Assembly (NCBI GenBank): GCA_039933315.1 | Contig: JBDTOI010000244.1 | Span: 1 to 5,471 of the forward strand | Length of the DNA stretch: 5,471 nucleotides | Direction of reading: 5' to 3' | Origin: DASXRU01 sp039933315 | GTDB lineage: Bacteria > Acidobacteriota > Blastocatellia > Pyrinomonadales > Pyrinomonadaceae | Shown: in pieces, positions 1 through 5,438 of the stretch | Layout: the number at the start of each line of letters is the position of its first letter | Position numbering within the stretch: the first letter of the stretch is position 1 | Translations under genes and position numbers: made by a program | The notes under the pieces: model-generated | The model's input: only the letters and a program-made list of their open reading frames with translations | What the model was told of the DNA's origin: nothing | Database searches by the model: none

Positions 1-1
1 G

Positions 2-328
2 TCTGTCGGGCTGACGGAAGCCAAAGCACGCGAACAGGGTTACGACGTTAAAGTGGGCAAGTTTCCCTTCTCCGCCTCGGGCAAGGCGCGCATCATGGGC
101 GAAGAAGAAGGTTTCGTGAAAGTCATCAGCGAAAAGAAATATGACGAGATTCTGGGGGTGCACATAATCGGCCCGCATGCCACCGAGCTAATCGCGGAAT
201 GCTGCGTGGCCATGCAGCTTGAATCAACCGCCGAAGAGCTCGGCCGCACAGTGCACGCGCATCCCACCGTTGCCGAAGCAGTGATGGAAGCGGCGGAAGG
301 CGTTCACGGGCTGACTATTCATATTTGA
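2..328 (+). CDS. lpdA: Dihydrolipoamide dehydrogenase (E3), C-terminal part, truncated by the window edge
   Basis: The frame is open from base 2 and ends in TGA at 326-328, giving the last 108 residues of a protein that normally has about 460-480. E3 is the cytoplasmic FAD enzyme that reoxidises the dihydrolipoyl arm of E2 and reduces NAD+. What is visible is the dimerisation domain of the pyridine nucleotide-disulfide oxidoreductase family. It includes the FSASGKARIM stretch, the ILGVHIIGPHATELI strand-helix, and the HAHPTVAEA motif near the end. The second His and the Glu of that motif form the catalytic dyad that works with the redox disulfide of the partner subunit. The disulfide, FAD and NAD domains lie upstream of the window. 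Glutathione reductase and mercuric reductase share the fold, but this motif form and the E1/E2 genes downstream make E3 the clear choice. Confidence 0.96.
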   Translation, partial: SVGLTEAKAREQGYDVKVGKFPFSASGKARIMGEEEGFVKVISEKKYDEILGVHIIGPHATELIAECCVAMQLESTAEELGRTVHAHPTVAEAVMEAAEGVHGLTIHI

Positions 329-343
329 GGCTAGCCTCAAATA
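322..343. repeat. 22-bp perfect palindrome spanning the lpdA stop codon
   Basis: Two 11-base arms centred between 332 and 333 are exact reverse complements (half-site TATTTGAGGCT). The left arm contains the last codons and TGA stop of lpdA. As RNA it could fold into a short hairpin directly behind the stop, but no T-run follows on either strand, so it is not a textbook intrinsic terminator. It could instead be a dyad operator or an mRNA-stabilising hairpin. The symmetry is directly seen; the role is unknown. Confidence 0.6.
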
Positions 344-374
344 GATCAGGGATGCGACCTTGTGAGCTTTCACC

Positions 375-380
375 AGGAGG
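375..380 (+). promoter_or_regulatory. Strong ribosome binding site AGGAGG for the exported protein gene
   Basis: AGGAGG is a consensus Shine-Dalgarno sequence 7 bases before ATG 388. It fixes the start at 388, rather than at the TTG at 325 or the ATG at 355 in the same frame. Confidence 0.85.
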
Positions 381-387
381 TCTAATC

Positions 388-1020
388 ATGAACTTGACCA
401 CGAAGAGTTTTGTCCTCGCTTTTGTAGCAGTTTGCGTTGCTGTGACTGTCGCTCCGAACTCGTGGGCGCAGCAAAGGGTTGATCCAAAGGCCGCCGAGTA
501 TCTGGCTGACAAGGAGCCGACCTTGCGCCAAACCAACGAGCCATGGAAGAGGCTCCATATGCTCATCTATTTGGCACCGGCCGCCCTGGCAGCGAATGAA
601 GCCGGGAAGGCCCAAGCCTACGCCGAAGAGCTGCTTCTTCTTGGAACGGCAACACGGTCTCAACCAGGTTTTGGAGAATCGAATTATGGGCAGGCCACTC
701 ACGTCGGGAGTGTTGTGCTGGGGTATCTCGCCGTAATGAATGGCGAAATGAAGAAGGCCAGAGAGTATCTGCTTGCCGCCGGAGGCGTACCGGGCTCAGC
801 GTCACTCAATTCGTTTGGCCCCGATATGCGGTTGGCGAAAGAGTTGATCGAAAAAGGCGAGCGCGACACGGCCCTGGCGTATTTCGATCTGTGCGCCAAA
901 TTCTGGGCGAACGACCGCGGTCAGATCCAGCAATGGAGGACGATCGTCACGCAGGGAGGGATGCCCGAGTTCGGCCCCAACCTGGGACATGTTTTCGAAA
1001 TCTGGCGATTTGCAAAATGA
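388..1020 (+). CDS. Exported protein of unknown function, helical/TPR-like
   Basis: This is a 210-residue protein. Its N-terminus looks like a Sec signal peptide: MNLTTK, then a hydrophobic run at about residues 7-22, then PNSWA, with likely cleavage after A27 (S-x-A pattern). The mature part of about 183 residues should therefore lie in the periplasm or outside. It is predicted mostly helical. Segments at about 57-87, 105-131 and 146-172 have the small/large residue spacing of TPR-like hairpins, for example GYLAVMNGEMKKAREYLLAA. The SLNSFGPDMRLAKELIEKGERD stretch (about 139-160) and the FGPNLG near the C-terminus look like family signatures, but I cannot name the family. No catalytic motif is evident. 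It begins 59 bases after lpdA and ends 88 bases before E1 alpha, in the same orientation. An extracytoplasmic protein has no obvious role in a cytoplasmic dehydrogenase complex, so it may simply be a passenger. Confidence 0.85.
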   Translation: MNLTTKSFVLAFVAVCVAVTVAPNSWAQQRVDPKAAEYLADKEPTLRQTNEPWKRLHMLIYLAPAALAANEAGKAQAYAEELLLLGTATRSQPGFGESNYGQATHVGSVVLGYLAVMNGEMKKAREYLLAAGGVPGSASLNSFGPDMRLAKELIEKGERDTALAYFDLCAKFWANDRGQIQQWRTIVTQGGMPEFGPNLGHVFEIWRFAK

Positions 1021-1108
1021 ACCTCGAGACTAGTTATTCCCAGGTGTTCTTACTCTTTCAGGATTGAATACATTTGTTCAACTTGTCCAAGCCGCTGCAG
1101 CGTCGCAG

Positions 1109-2296
1109 ATGAATCGAACCAATAAACCAACAGCGACGAAATCTAAACCGCGTTCCGCAAGAAGCGCGAAGCCCGCTACCGATCCGCGCCGCCGCCATAC
1201 GCCGAATCAACCGGTCAGCGTTGACACAAGATATGCGCCCCGCGCCGCTGGCAATGGCAATGGCAAGCCGCTCAGCTGCACGAGCGACACCACGCTCAAG
1301 CCCGCGCAGATGCTTGAGCTCTACCGGTATCTGAAGCTAACCCGCTTAGTTGAAGAGCGCCTGGTTAATCTCTACCGGCAGACGAAAGTTGTCGGCGGCG
1401 TGTTTCGTTCGCTGGGTCAGGAGGCTACGGCCGTTGGTTCAGCCTATGCGCTGCGCCCGCAGGACTTCGTAACTCCATTGATTCGCGACCTGGGCGCGGT
1501 GTTCGTCAAAGGCGTTCGCCCGCGAGAGATTTTTGCGCAGTACATGGCCAAGGCCTGGGGGCCTTCCGGCGGCCGCGACTTGAACATCCACTTCGGCGAC
1601 GTCGAGAAAGGTTTTATCGGTCCCATATCGCATCTCGGCGACATGATTCCGGTAATGACCGGCATACTGGTGGCCGCGCGGCTGCAGAAGAAGGATACGG
1701 TGGCGATGGCGTACATAGGCGACGGCGGGATGAGTACCGGCGCCTTTCATGAAGGATTGAACTTCGCCGCGGTGCAGCGGCTGCCTTTGATCGTCATGGC
1801 TGAATACAATCACTATGCGTATTCGACGCCGACGAATTTGCAGACCGCGGTGCGCAACCTGGCGGACAAGGCCGCCGGCTATGGCATTCCTGGTTACATC
1901 GTGGACGGCAACGACATCATCGCCTGTTATGAAGTGACTAAACGGGCCGCCGATCATGCGCGCAAAGGCATGGGCGCGGTCTTAATCGAAGCGAAAACCT
2001 ACCGGCGCAAAGGCCACGCCGAGCACGATGATCAGCGGTACGTGCCGGACGGTGAGATTGAGTGGTGGGAAAAACACAACGATCCTATCGATCGCTACGA
2101 GCGCTATCTGATTGAAAGAAAAATCGCTACGAAGAAGAAGCTCGGGGAAATAACTGCCGACATCGAGCGTGAGATTGACGAAGACGTTGCCTGGGCTGAA
2201 AGTTCGCCGCTGCCCGAACCTGAAGAGGCGGCCTATCGGGTTTTCGACAACGAGATCGTGCCCCCGGCGTTGCGGCCCAAAGTTCTGGAGCGATAG
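1109..2296 (+). CDS. 2-oxo acid dehydrogenase E1 component, alpha subunit (pyruvate or branched-chain type)
   Basis: E1 alpha forms an alpha2beta2 thiamine diphosphate enzyme with the next large gene; it decarboxylates a 2-oxo acid and acylates the E2 lipoyl arm. With ATG 1109 it has 395 residues. Residues 1 to about 65 are a basic, low-complexity Lys/Arg/Ser/Ala/Pro tail, probably disordered. The conserved domain starts near LELYRYLKLTRLVEERL. RSLGQEA follows at 100-106. The cofactor motif starts with GDG at 204-206 and ends with EYNHY, where N234 is the metal-ligand Asn and Y233 replaces the usual first Asn. The C-terminal loop KGHAEHDD (301-308) corresponds to the phosphorylation-loop region of mitochondrial E1 and has Ala where those enzymes carry Ser. 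The start is uncertain: an in-frame TTG at 1064 would add 15 residues, and neither start has a well-placed Shine-Dalgarno sequence. The pdhA versus bkdA choice is open, so no symbol is given. Confidence 0.95.
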   Translation: MNRTNKPTATKSKPRSARSAKPATDPRRRHTPNQPVSVDTRYAPRAAGNGNGKPLSCTSDTTLKPAQMLELYRYLKLTRLVEERLVNLYRQTKVVGGVFRSLGQEATAVGSAYALRPQDFVTPLIRDLGAVFVKGVRPREIFAQYMAKAWGPSGGRDLNIHFGDVEKGFIGPISHLGDMIPVMTGILVAARLQKKDTVAMAYIGDGGMSTGAFHEGLNFAAVQRLPLIVMAEYNHYAYSTPTNLQTAVRNLADKAAGYGIPGYIVDGNDIIACYEVTKRAADHARKGMGAVLIEAKTYRRKGHAEHDDQRYVPDGEIEWWEKHNDPIDRYERYLIERKIATKKKLGEITADIEREIDEDVAWAESSPLPEPEEAAYRVFDNEIVPPALRPKVLER

Positions 2297-2335
2297 TCGC
2301 TTGGGTCTCTACTGTGCCGCCCCGTTGTGGGTCTG

Positions 2336-2375
2336 AAGGTTGAGCATGATGAGACTTGAGCGGGGGGTAAACCGC
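2336..2375 (+). repeat. Degenerate ~40-bp direct repeat, copy 1
   Basis: This copy in the E1 alpha-E1 beta gap matches 2419-2457. Shared blocks in order are AAGGTTGAG, TGATG, GACTTGAG, a run of six G, and TAA(A/G)CCGC. The copies differ by small insertions and deletions around the second block and just before the G-run. The repeat start points are 83 bases apart. It could be a dispersed intergenic element or a tandem regulatory site; the sequence alone does not decide. Confidence 0.6.
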
Positions 2376-2377
2376 CC
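2362..2377 (+). other. Short GC-rich hairpin after E1 alpha
   Basis: Six G (2362-2367), loop TAAA and CCGCCC (2372-2377) can pair with one G-G mismatch. Only two T follow, so it is a weak terminator candidate at best. The pairing is worse in the second repeat copy, where CCGCGA replaces CCGCCC, so the structure is not conserved between copies. Confidence 0.25.
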
Positions 2378-2391
2378 TTCCTAACCTGTAA

Positions 2392-2420
2392 TTTACCTGA
2401 CCTTGAATTGGAGATATAAA
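2392..2420 (+). promoter_or_regulatory. Candidate sigma70-type promoter ahead of E1 beta
   Basis: TTTACC (2392-2397, 4 of 6 match to TTGACA) lies 17 bases before TATAAA (2415-2420, 5 of 6 match to TATAAT). This is the most convincing -35/-10 pair I see in the 177-bp gap. Transcription would start near 2427, inside repeat copy 2, giving a leader of about 45 bases. Such matches arise by chance and the host sigma factor preference is unknown. Confidence 0.3.
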
Positions 2421-2457
2421 GGTTGAGAGCTGATGTGACTTGAGGGGGGTAAGCCGC
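2419..2457 (+). repeat. Degenerate ~40-bp direct repeat, copy 2
   Basis: This is the partner of 2336-2375, ending 16 bases before the E1 beta start codon. It overlaps the last two bases of the candidate -10 box. Its G-run (2444-2449) is too far from ATG 2474 to serve as a ribosome binding site, so E1 beta has no obvious Shine-Dalgarno sequence. Confidence 0.6.
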
Positions 2458-2473
2458 GAGCGCGTATTGACAT

Positions 2474-3502
2474 ATGGCAACCGCAGTTAAAAAAGAACAC
2501 AAACTCGAACGCCCCGCCCGTGGTGGCAACGCCACCTTTGTCGAAGCCATCCGCCAGGGCATCTGGGAAGAGATGGAGCGCGACCCGACCGTCTTCTGCA
2601 TCGGCGAAGATGTTGGGCTCTATGGCGGCGCGTTCAAAGTTACCGATGGTCTCTATCAAAACTTCGGCCAGGACCGCGTCATCGACACTCCCATTTCTGA
2701 GGCCGCAATTGTCGGCGCGGCTTGCGGCGCGGCGTTACTGGGAATGCGACCGGTGGCCGAGTTTCAATTCATCGACTTTATCTCCGCCGGTTTCGACCTG
2801 CTGACAAATTACGCCGCCAAGTGCCGCTATCGCTGGGGCGCGGGAATCGCTGCGGTGTTTCGCGGACCGTGCGGCTCGGGGGTGCGCTCCGGCCCGTTTC
2901 ATTCGGTTAATGCGGAATCGTTCTTCCTGAATACGGCCGGCCTGAAGATTGTCGAGCCCTCCACCGCGTACGACGCGAAGGGTTTGATTAAGGCCGCTAT
3001 TCGCGATCCCGATCCAGTAATCTTCTTTGAGCACAAAAAGCTTTATCGTCTACCGCGCCTGCGCGAAGAGTTGCCGACCGATGATTACATCGTCGAGATT
3101 GGCAAAGCACGCACGGCCCGCGCCGGCCGTGACCTGTCGATCATAACCTTCGGCGCCATGGTGCTGACGGCGCTCGATGCCGCCGAGGAACTGGAGAAGG
3201 AAGGGCTGGACGTCGAGGTCATCGACCTGAGAACTCTGGCGCCGCTCGATAAGGAAGCCATCCTGGCGAGCGTGAAGAAAACCAGCAGGGCGCTGGTGTT
3301 ACACGAAGCATCACGCACCGGTGGTATAGGTGGTGAGATTGCGGCGACCATCGCTGAAGAAGCATTTGAGTGGCTGGACGCTCCGGTAGTGCGCGTCGCG
3401 TCCATTGATACGCCGGTGCCCTATTCGCCGCCGCTGGAAGACTATTACCTGCCGCAAACAAAGGATGTTCTGGATGCGGCGCGCAAACTCGCAGCTTATT
3501 AA
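2474..3502 (+). CDS. 2-oxo acid dehydrogenase E1 component, beta subunit (pyruvate or branched-chain type)
   Basis: This 342-residue protein has the usual length for E1 beta, the partner of E1 alpha. The N-terminal transketolase-like pyrimidine-binding domain carries GEDVGLYGGAFKVTDGL, with E45 as the Glu expected to contact the thiamine aminopyrimidine. ISEAAIVGAACGAALLG and EFQFIDFISAGFD follow. The catalytic-loop His is H143 in SGPFHSVNAESFF; many relatives have HSQ where this has HSV. The C-terminal transketolase domain (about 215-342) includes VIDLRTLAPLD, LHEASRTGGIGGEI and DTPVPYSPPLEDYYLP. The IFFEHKKLYR segment (about 183-192) resembles branched-chain enzymes, while the C-terminal part reads like PDH, so the substrate is left open. 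It lies 177 bases after E1 alpha, an unusually wide gap for two obligate partners. ATG 2474 lacks a clear Shine-Dalgarno sequence, but the N-terminus fits the family. Confidence 0.95.
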   Translation: MATAVKKEHKLERPARGGNATFVEAIRQGIWEEMERDPTVFCIGEDVGLYGGAFKVTDGLYQNFGQDRVIDTPISEAAIVGAACGAALLGMRPVAEFQFIDFISAGFDLLTNYAAKCRYRWGAGIAAVFRGPCGSGVRSGPFHSVNAESFFLNTAGLKIVEPSTAYDAKGLIKAAIRDPDPVIFFEHKKLYRLPRLREELPTDDYIVEIGKARTARAGRDLSIITFGAMVLTALDAAEELEKEGLDVEVIDLRTLAPLDKEAILASVKKTSRALVLHEASRTGGIGGEIAATIAEEAFEWLDAPVVRVASIDTPVPYSPPLEDYYLPQTKDVLDAARKLAAY

Positions 3503-3512
3503 ACTAAACCTT

Positions 3513-3519
3513 GAAAGGA
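3513..3519 (+). promoter_or_regulatory. Ribosome binding site GAAAGGA for the DUF4242 gene
   Basis: GAAAGGA ends 8 bases before ATG 3528 and selects that start over the upstream in-frame ATG at 3405, which lies inside the E1 beta gene. Confidence 0.75.
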
Positions 3520-3527
3520 TTTTCGAC

Positions 3528-3824
3528 ATGCCAAAATATCTAATCGAAAGAGACGTCCCCGGCGTGGGCAACTTATCAGAGCAGGATGTGCAGGGGCTTT
3601 CGCAGAAATCCTGCGACGTGTTGCAGAAACTGGGTCCGCAGATTCAATGGGTGCAAAGCTATGTGACGGGCGACAAGATTTATTGTGTTTACATCGCGCC
3701 CAACGAAGAGATGATTCGCGAACACGCAAAGCAGGGCGGCTTTCCGGCGAACCGCATTTCGGAAATCGTAACTATGATCGATCCGACGACGGCGGAAGGC
3801 AAAAAACAATCGGCAGCCAGCTAG
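3528..3824 (+). CDS. DUF4242 (SCO4226-like) small protein
   Basis: This 98-residue protein starts MPKYLIERDVPG and looks like the DUF4242 family (Pfam PF14026). Recognisable parts are the opening strand, the LSEQDVQGLSQKSCDVLQKLG helix (about 16-36), the central WVQSYVTGDKIYCVYIAPNE strands (about 41-60), and the REHAKQGGFPANRISEI segment (about 64-80). There is no signal peptide or membrane segment, so it is probably cytoplasmic. A Streptomyces relative, SCO4226, has been described as nickel-binding with a ferredoxin-like fold. Candidate polar ligands here include H66 and nearby E60/E61, but metal binding in this protein is unproven. It follows E1 beta by 25 bases with a good ribosome binding site, so co-transcription is likely; E2 starts 78 bases later. 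Its role in the dehydrogenase locus is unknown. Confidence 0.88.
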   Translation: MPKYLIERDVPGVGNLSEQDVQGLSQKSCDVLQKLGPQIQWVQSYVTGDKIYCVYIAPNEEMIREHAKQGGFPANRISEIVTMIDPTTAEGKKQSAAS

Positions 3825-3827
3825 TGG

Positions 3828-3845
3828 CACAGACTTCAGTCTGTG
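3828..3845. repeat. 18-bp palindromic element, CACAGACT-TC-AGTCTGTG
   Basis: Two perfect 8-base inverted arms flank a TC dinucleotide, just after the DUF4242 stop codon and 57 bases before the E2 start. No T-run follows, so it is not a classical terminator. From memory, this kind of sequence, preceded by GTGG, recurs many times in some acidobacterial genomes and leaks into predicted proteins as VAQTSVCD-like peptides. That recurrence is recalled, not tested. The inverted symmetry is directly visible. Confidence 0.65.
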
Positions 3846-3892
3846 ATTCCATCAACGGTTAAAGTCCAGGTTGGGTTAGGACGCTGTGGTCT

Positions 3893-3897
3893 GGGAG
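3893..3897 (+). promoter_or_regulatory. Ribosome binding site GGGAG for E2
   Basis: GGGAG lies 5 bases before ATG 3903 and supports that start. An upstream in-frame GTG at 3843 lies inside the palindromic element and would add 20 residues ahead of the canonical lipoyl-domain start MSTEVVMPQMGES. Confidence 0.75.
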
Positions 3898-3902
3898 AAG
3901 TT

Positions 3903-5438
3903 ATGTCAACAGAAGTTGTAATGCCGCAGATGGGCGAATCCATCGCGGAGGGAACCATCACGAAATGGTTGAAGCAGGTCGGGGACCGCGTTGAACGCGA
4001 TGAGCCGCTCTTTGAAATCTCTACCGACAAGGTGGACGCGGAAATTCCTTCGCCGGCCGCCGGCACGCTCACAGAAATAAAGTTCAAAGAAGGCGAGACC
4101 GTCGAAGTGAACACTGTGGTGGCCGTCCTGGATGGCTCTAACGGCGCGACCGCAGCGCCGGCCGAAGCCCCTGCCGCCAAAGCTGCCGCCAGCGAAACGA
4201 AGGCTGCTGAAACAACCGCGGCCGACGCAACATCTGCGGAAACGCCAGAAGCTGGAGATCAGACGGCCACAGCGACCACCCCGCAACCAAGCGCCCCCCC
4301 GGCAAGCGCGACCACCGCGGCGCAAACCGAACAACAGGAATCGCAGGAAGCCCTGGCCAGCGAGGCGCCCGGTGCTCAGGACATCGCGCCCGCACAAGAC
4401 ACAGCCAAAGTTAGCGAGCCCAAACAAAACAGCACGGCCACCTCAATGGTTCCGGCGCCAAAGGGTAATGGCTCGGCCAGTGTCGAAGAGTTACGCCGCA
4501 GTAAATCGAGCCCGCTGGTTCGCAAGATTGCCCAGGAACACAGCATCGATATCAGCCGGCTCGAAGGCACCGGCATGAGCGGCCGCGTCACCAAGAACGA
4601 CATCCTCAGCTTCATCGAATCCGGAGCAGCTCCAGCGGCGGGAACAGCCGCCGCTCCAGTCGCGGCCCGCACCACTCAAGCTCCTGCGTTGGGCGCACCC
4701 GGAACGCAAGCCGCTCCAGCTGCGAAGCCCGGCGAAGGCGATCGCATCGAACCTATGTCCGTAATGCGCAAAAAGATTGCGGAGCACATGGTGTTGTCCC
4801 GGCGCACCTCGGCACATGTCACAACTGTTTACGAAATCGACATGACGAAGATCGCCAAGCTGCGCGAGCAGAATCGCGAAGCCTTCCTGGAGCGCACCGG
4901 CACGAAATTAACGTACATGCCGTTCATCTTTCAGGCAGTGACCAATGCGATACGCAAGTTTCCCATGTTCAATGCGCAGGTCAGCGGTGATCAAATCATC
5001 TACAAGCGCGACATCAATCTGGGCATGGCGGTGGCGCTGGATTGGGGCCTGATTGTGCCCGTCATAAAACGCGCCGACGATCTTTCAATCGGCGGATTGG
5101 CTCGCGCCGCAAACGATCTGGCCGACCGCGCGCGCAGCAAACAACTCAAGCCCGACGAAGTGGGAGGCGGAACCTTTACGATTACGAATCCCGGCGTGTT
5201 TGGCGGTCTGTTCGGTACCCCAATCATCAACCAGCCGCAGCTTGCCATCCTCGGCGTGGGCGCTATTGAAAAACGCCCCAAGGTCCTGACCACGCCTGAC
5301 GGCGACGACTACATCGCAGTGCGTTACATGGCCTATTTTGCGCTGAGCTTCGATCACCGCGTGATTGACGGGGCCGACGCGGAGAAGTTTTTGGCGTTCG
5401 TAAAGGAACAGCTAGAGGCCGGAGAGTTTTCGGTCTAG
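3903..5438 (+). CDS. 2-oxo acid dehydrogenase E2 component, dihydrolipoyl acyltransferase
   Basis: This 511-residue protein is the structural core of the complex and transfers the acyl group from its lipoyl arm to CoA. Domains in order: one lipoyl domain (about 1-78) with the lipoylated lysine K43 in STDKVDAEI; a long Ala/Thr/Pro/Glu/Gln-rich flexible linker (about 79-200); a peripheral subunit-binding domain (about 202-238; SSPLVRKIAQEHSIDISRLEG... GRVTKNDIL) that docks E1 or E3; a second Ala/Pro-rich linker (about 239-280); and the catalytic acyltransferase domain (about 281-511). The active-site motif is SFDHRVIDG, with H485 and D489. TFTITNPGVFGG and GTPIINQPQLAILGVG are also present. A single lipoyl domain and the STDKVDAEIPSPAAG form are shared by PDH, BCKDH and OGDH E2 proteins. 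The neighbouring two-subunit E1 argues against OGDH; pyruvate versus branched-chain substrate stays open. Confidence 0.96.
   Translation: MSTEVVMPQMGESIAEGTITKWLKQVGDRVERDEPLFEISTDKVDAEIPSPAAGTLTEIKFKEGETVEVNTVVAVLDGSNGATAAPAEAPAAKAAASETKAAETTAADATSAETPEAGDQTATATTPQPSAPPASATTAAQTEQQESQEALASEAPGAQDIAPAQDTAKVSEPKQNSTATSMVPAPKGNGSASVEELRRSKSSPLVRKIAQEHSIDISRLEGTGMSGRVTKNDILSFIESGAAPAAGTAAAPVAARTTQAPALGAPGTQAAPAAKPGEGDRIEPMSVMRKKIAEHMVLSRRTSAHVTTVYEIDMTKIAKLREQNREAFLERTGTKLTYMPFIFQAVTNAIRKFPMFNAQVSGDQIIYKRDINLGMAVALDWGLIVPVIKRADDLSIGGLARAANDLADRARSKQLKPDEVGGGTFTITNPGVFGGLFGTPIINQPQLAILGVGAIEKRPKVLTTPDGDDYIAVRYMAYFALSFDHRVIDGADAEKFLAFVKEQLEAGEFSV

Noticed and set aside
325..387. Upstream extension of the exported protein to TTG 325
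   Set aside because: It would overlap the lpdA stop and palindrome and bury the signal peptide; AGGAGG at 375-380 clearly serves ATG 388.
388..435. Lipoprotein lipobox around C16 of the exported protein
   Set aside because: The residues before the Cys are V-A-V, and the -1 position should be Gly, Ala or Ser. A standard signal peptidase I site after A27 fits better.
1064..1081. TTGAA...TTCAA inverted repeat as an operator before E1 alpha
   Set aside because: Five-base arms with an 8-base spacer are easily found by chance, and no further symmetry extends it.
2467..2472. TTGACA as a -35 box
   Set aside because: A perfect hexamer, but the matching -10 would fall inside the E1 beta coding sequence, where no TATAAT-like box exists at the right spacing.
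2127..2601. Minus-strand open frames across the E1 alpha-E1 beta gap
   Set aside because: They overlap conserved coding sequence on the + strand and their translations look like antisense of it, with no recognisable protein features.
3843..3902. GTG 3843 as the E2 start
   Set aside because: It lies inside the palindromic repeat, lacks an RBS and adds a non-conserved 20-residue leader; ATG 3903 has GGGAG 5 bases upstream and begins the canonical lipoyl domain.
4132..4578. Alternative frame open across the E2 linker, both strands
   Set aside because: The Arg/Pro-rich translations are what out-of-frame reading of Ala/Pro-rich GC-rich DNA gives; the E2 frame is continuous and conserved.
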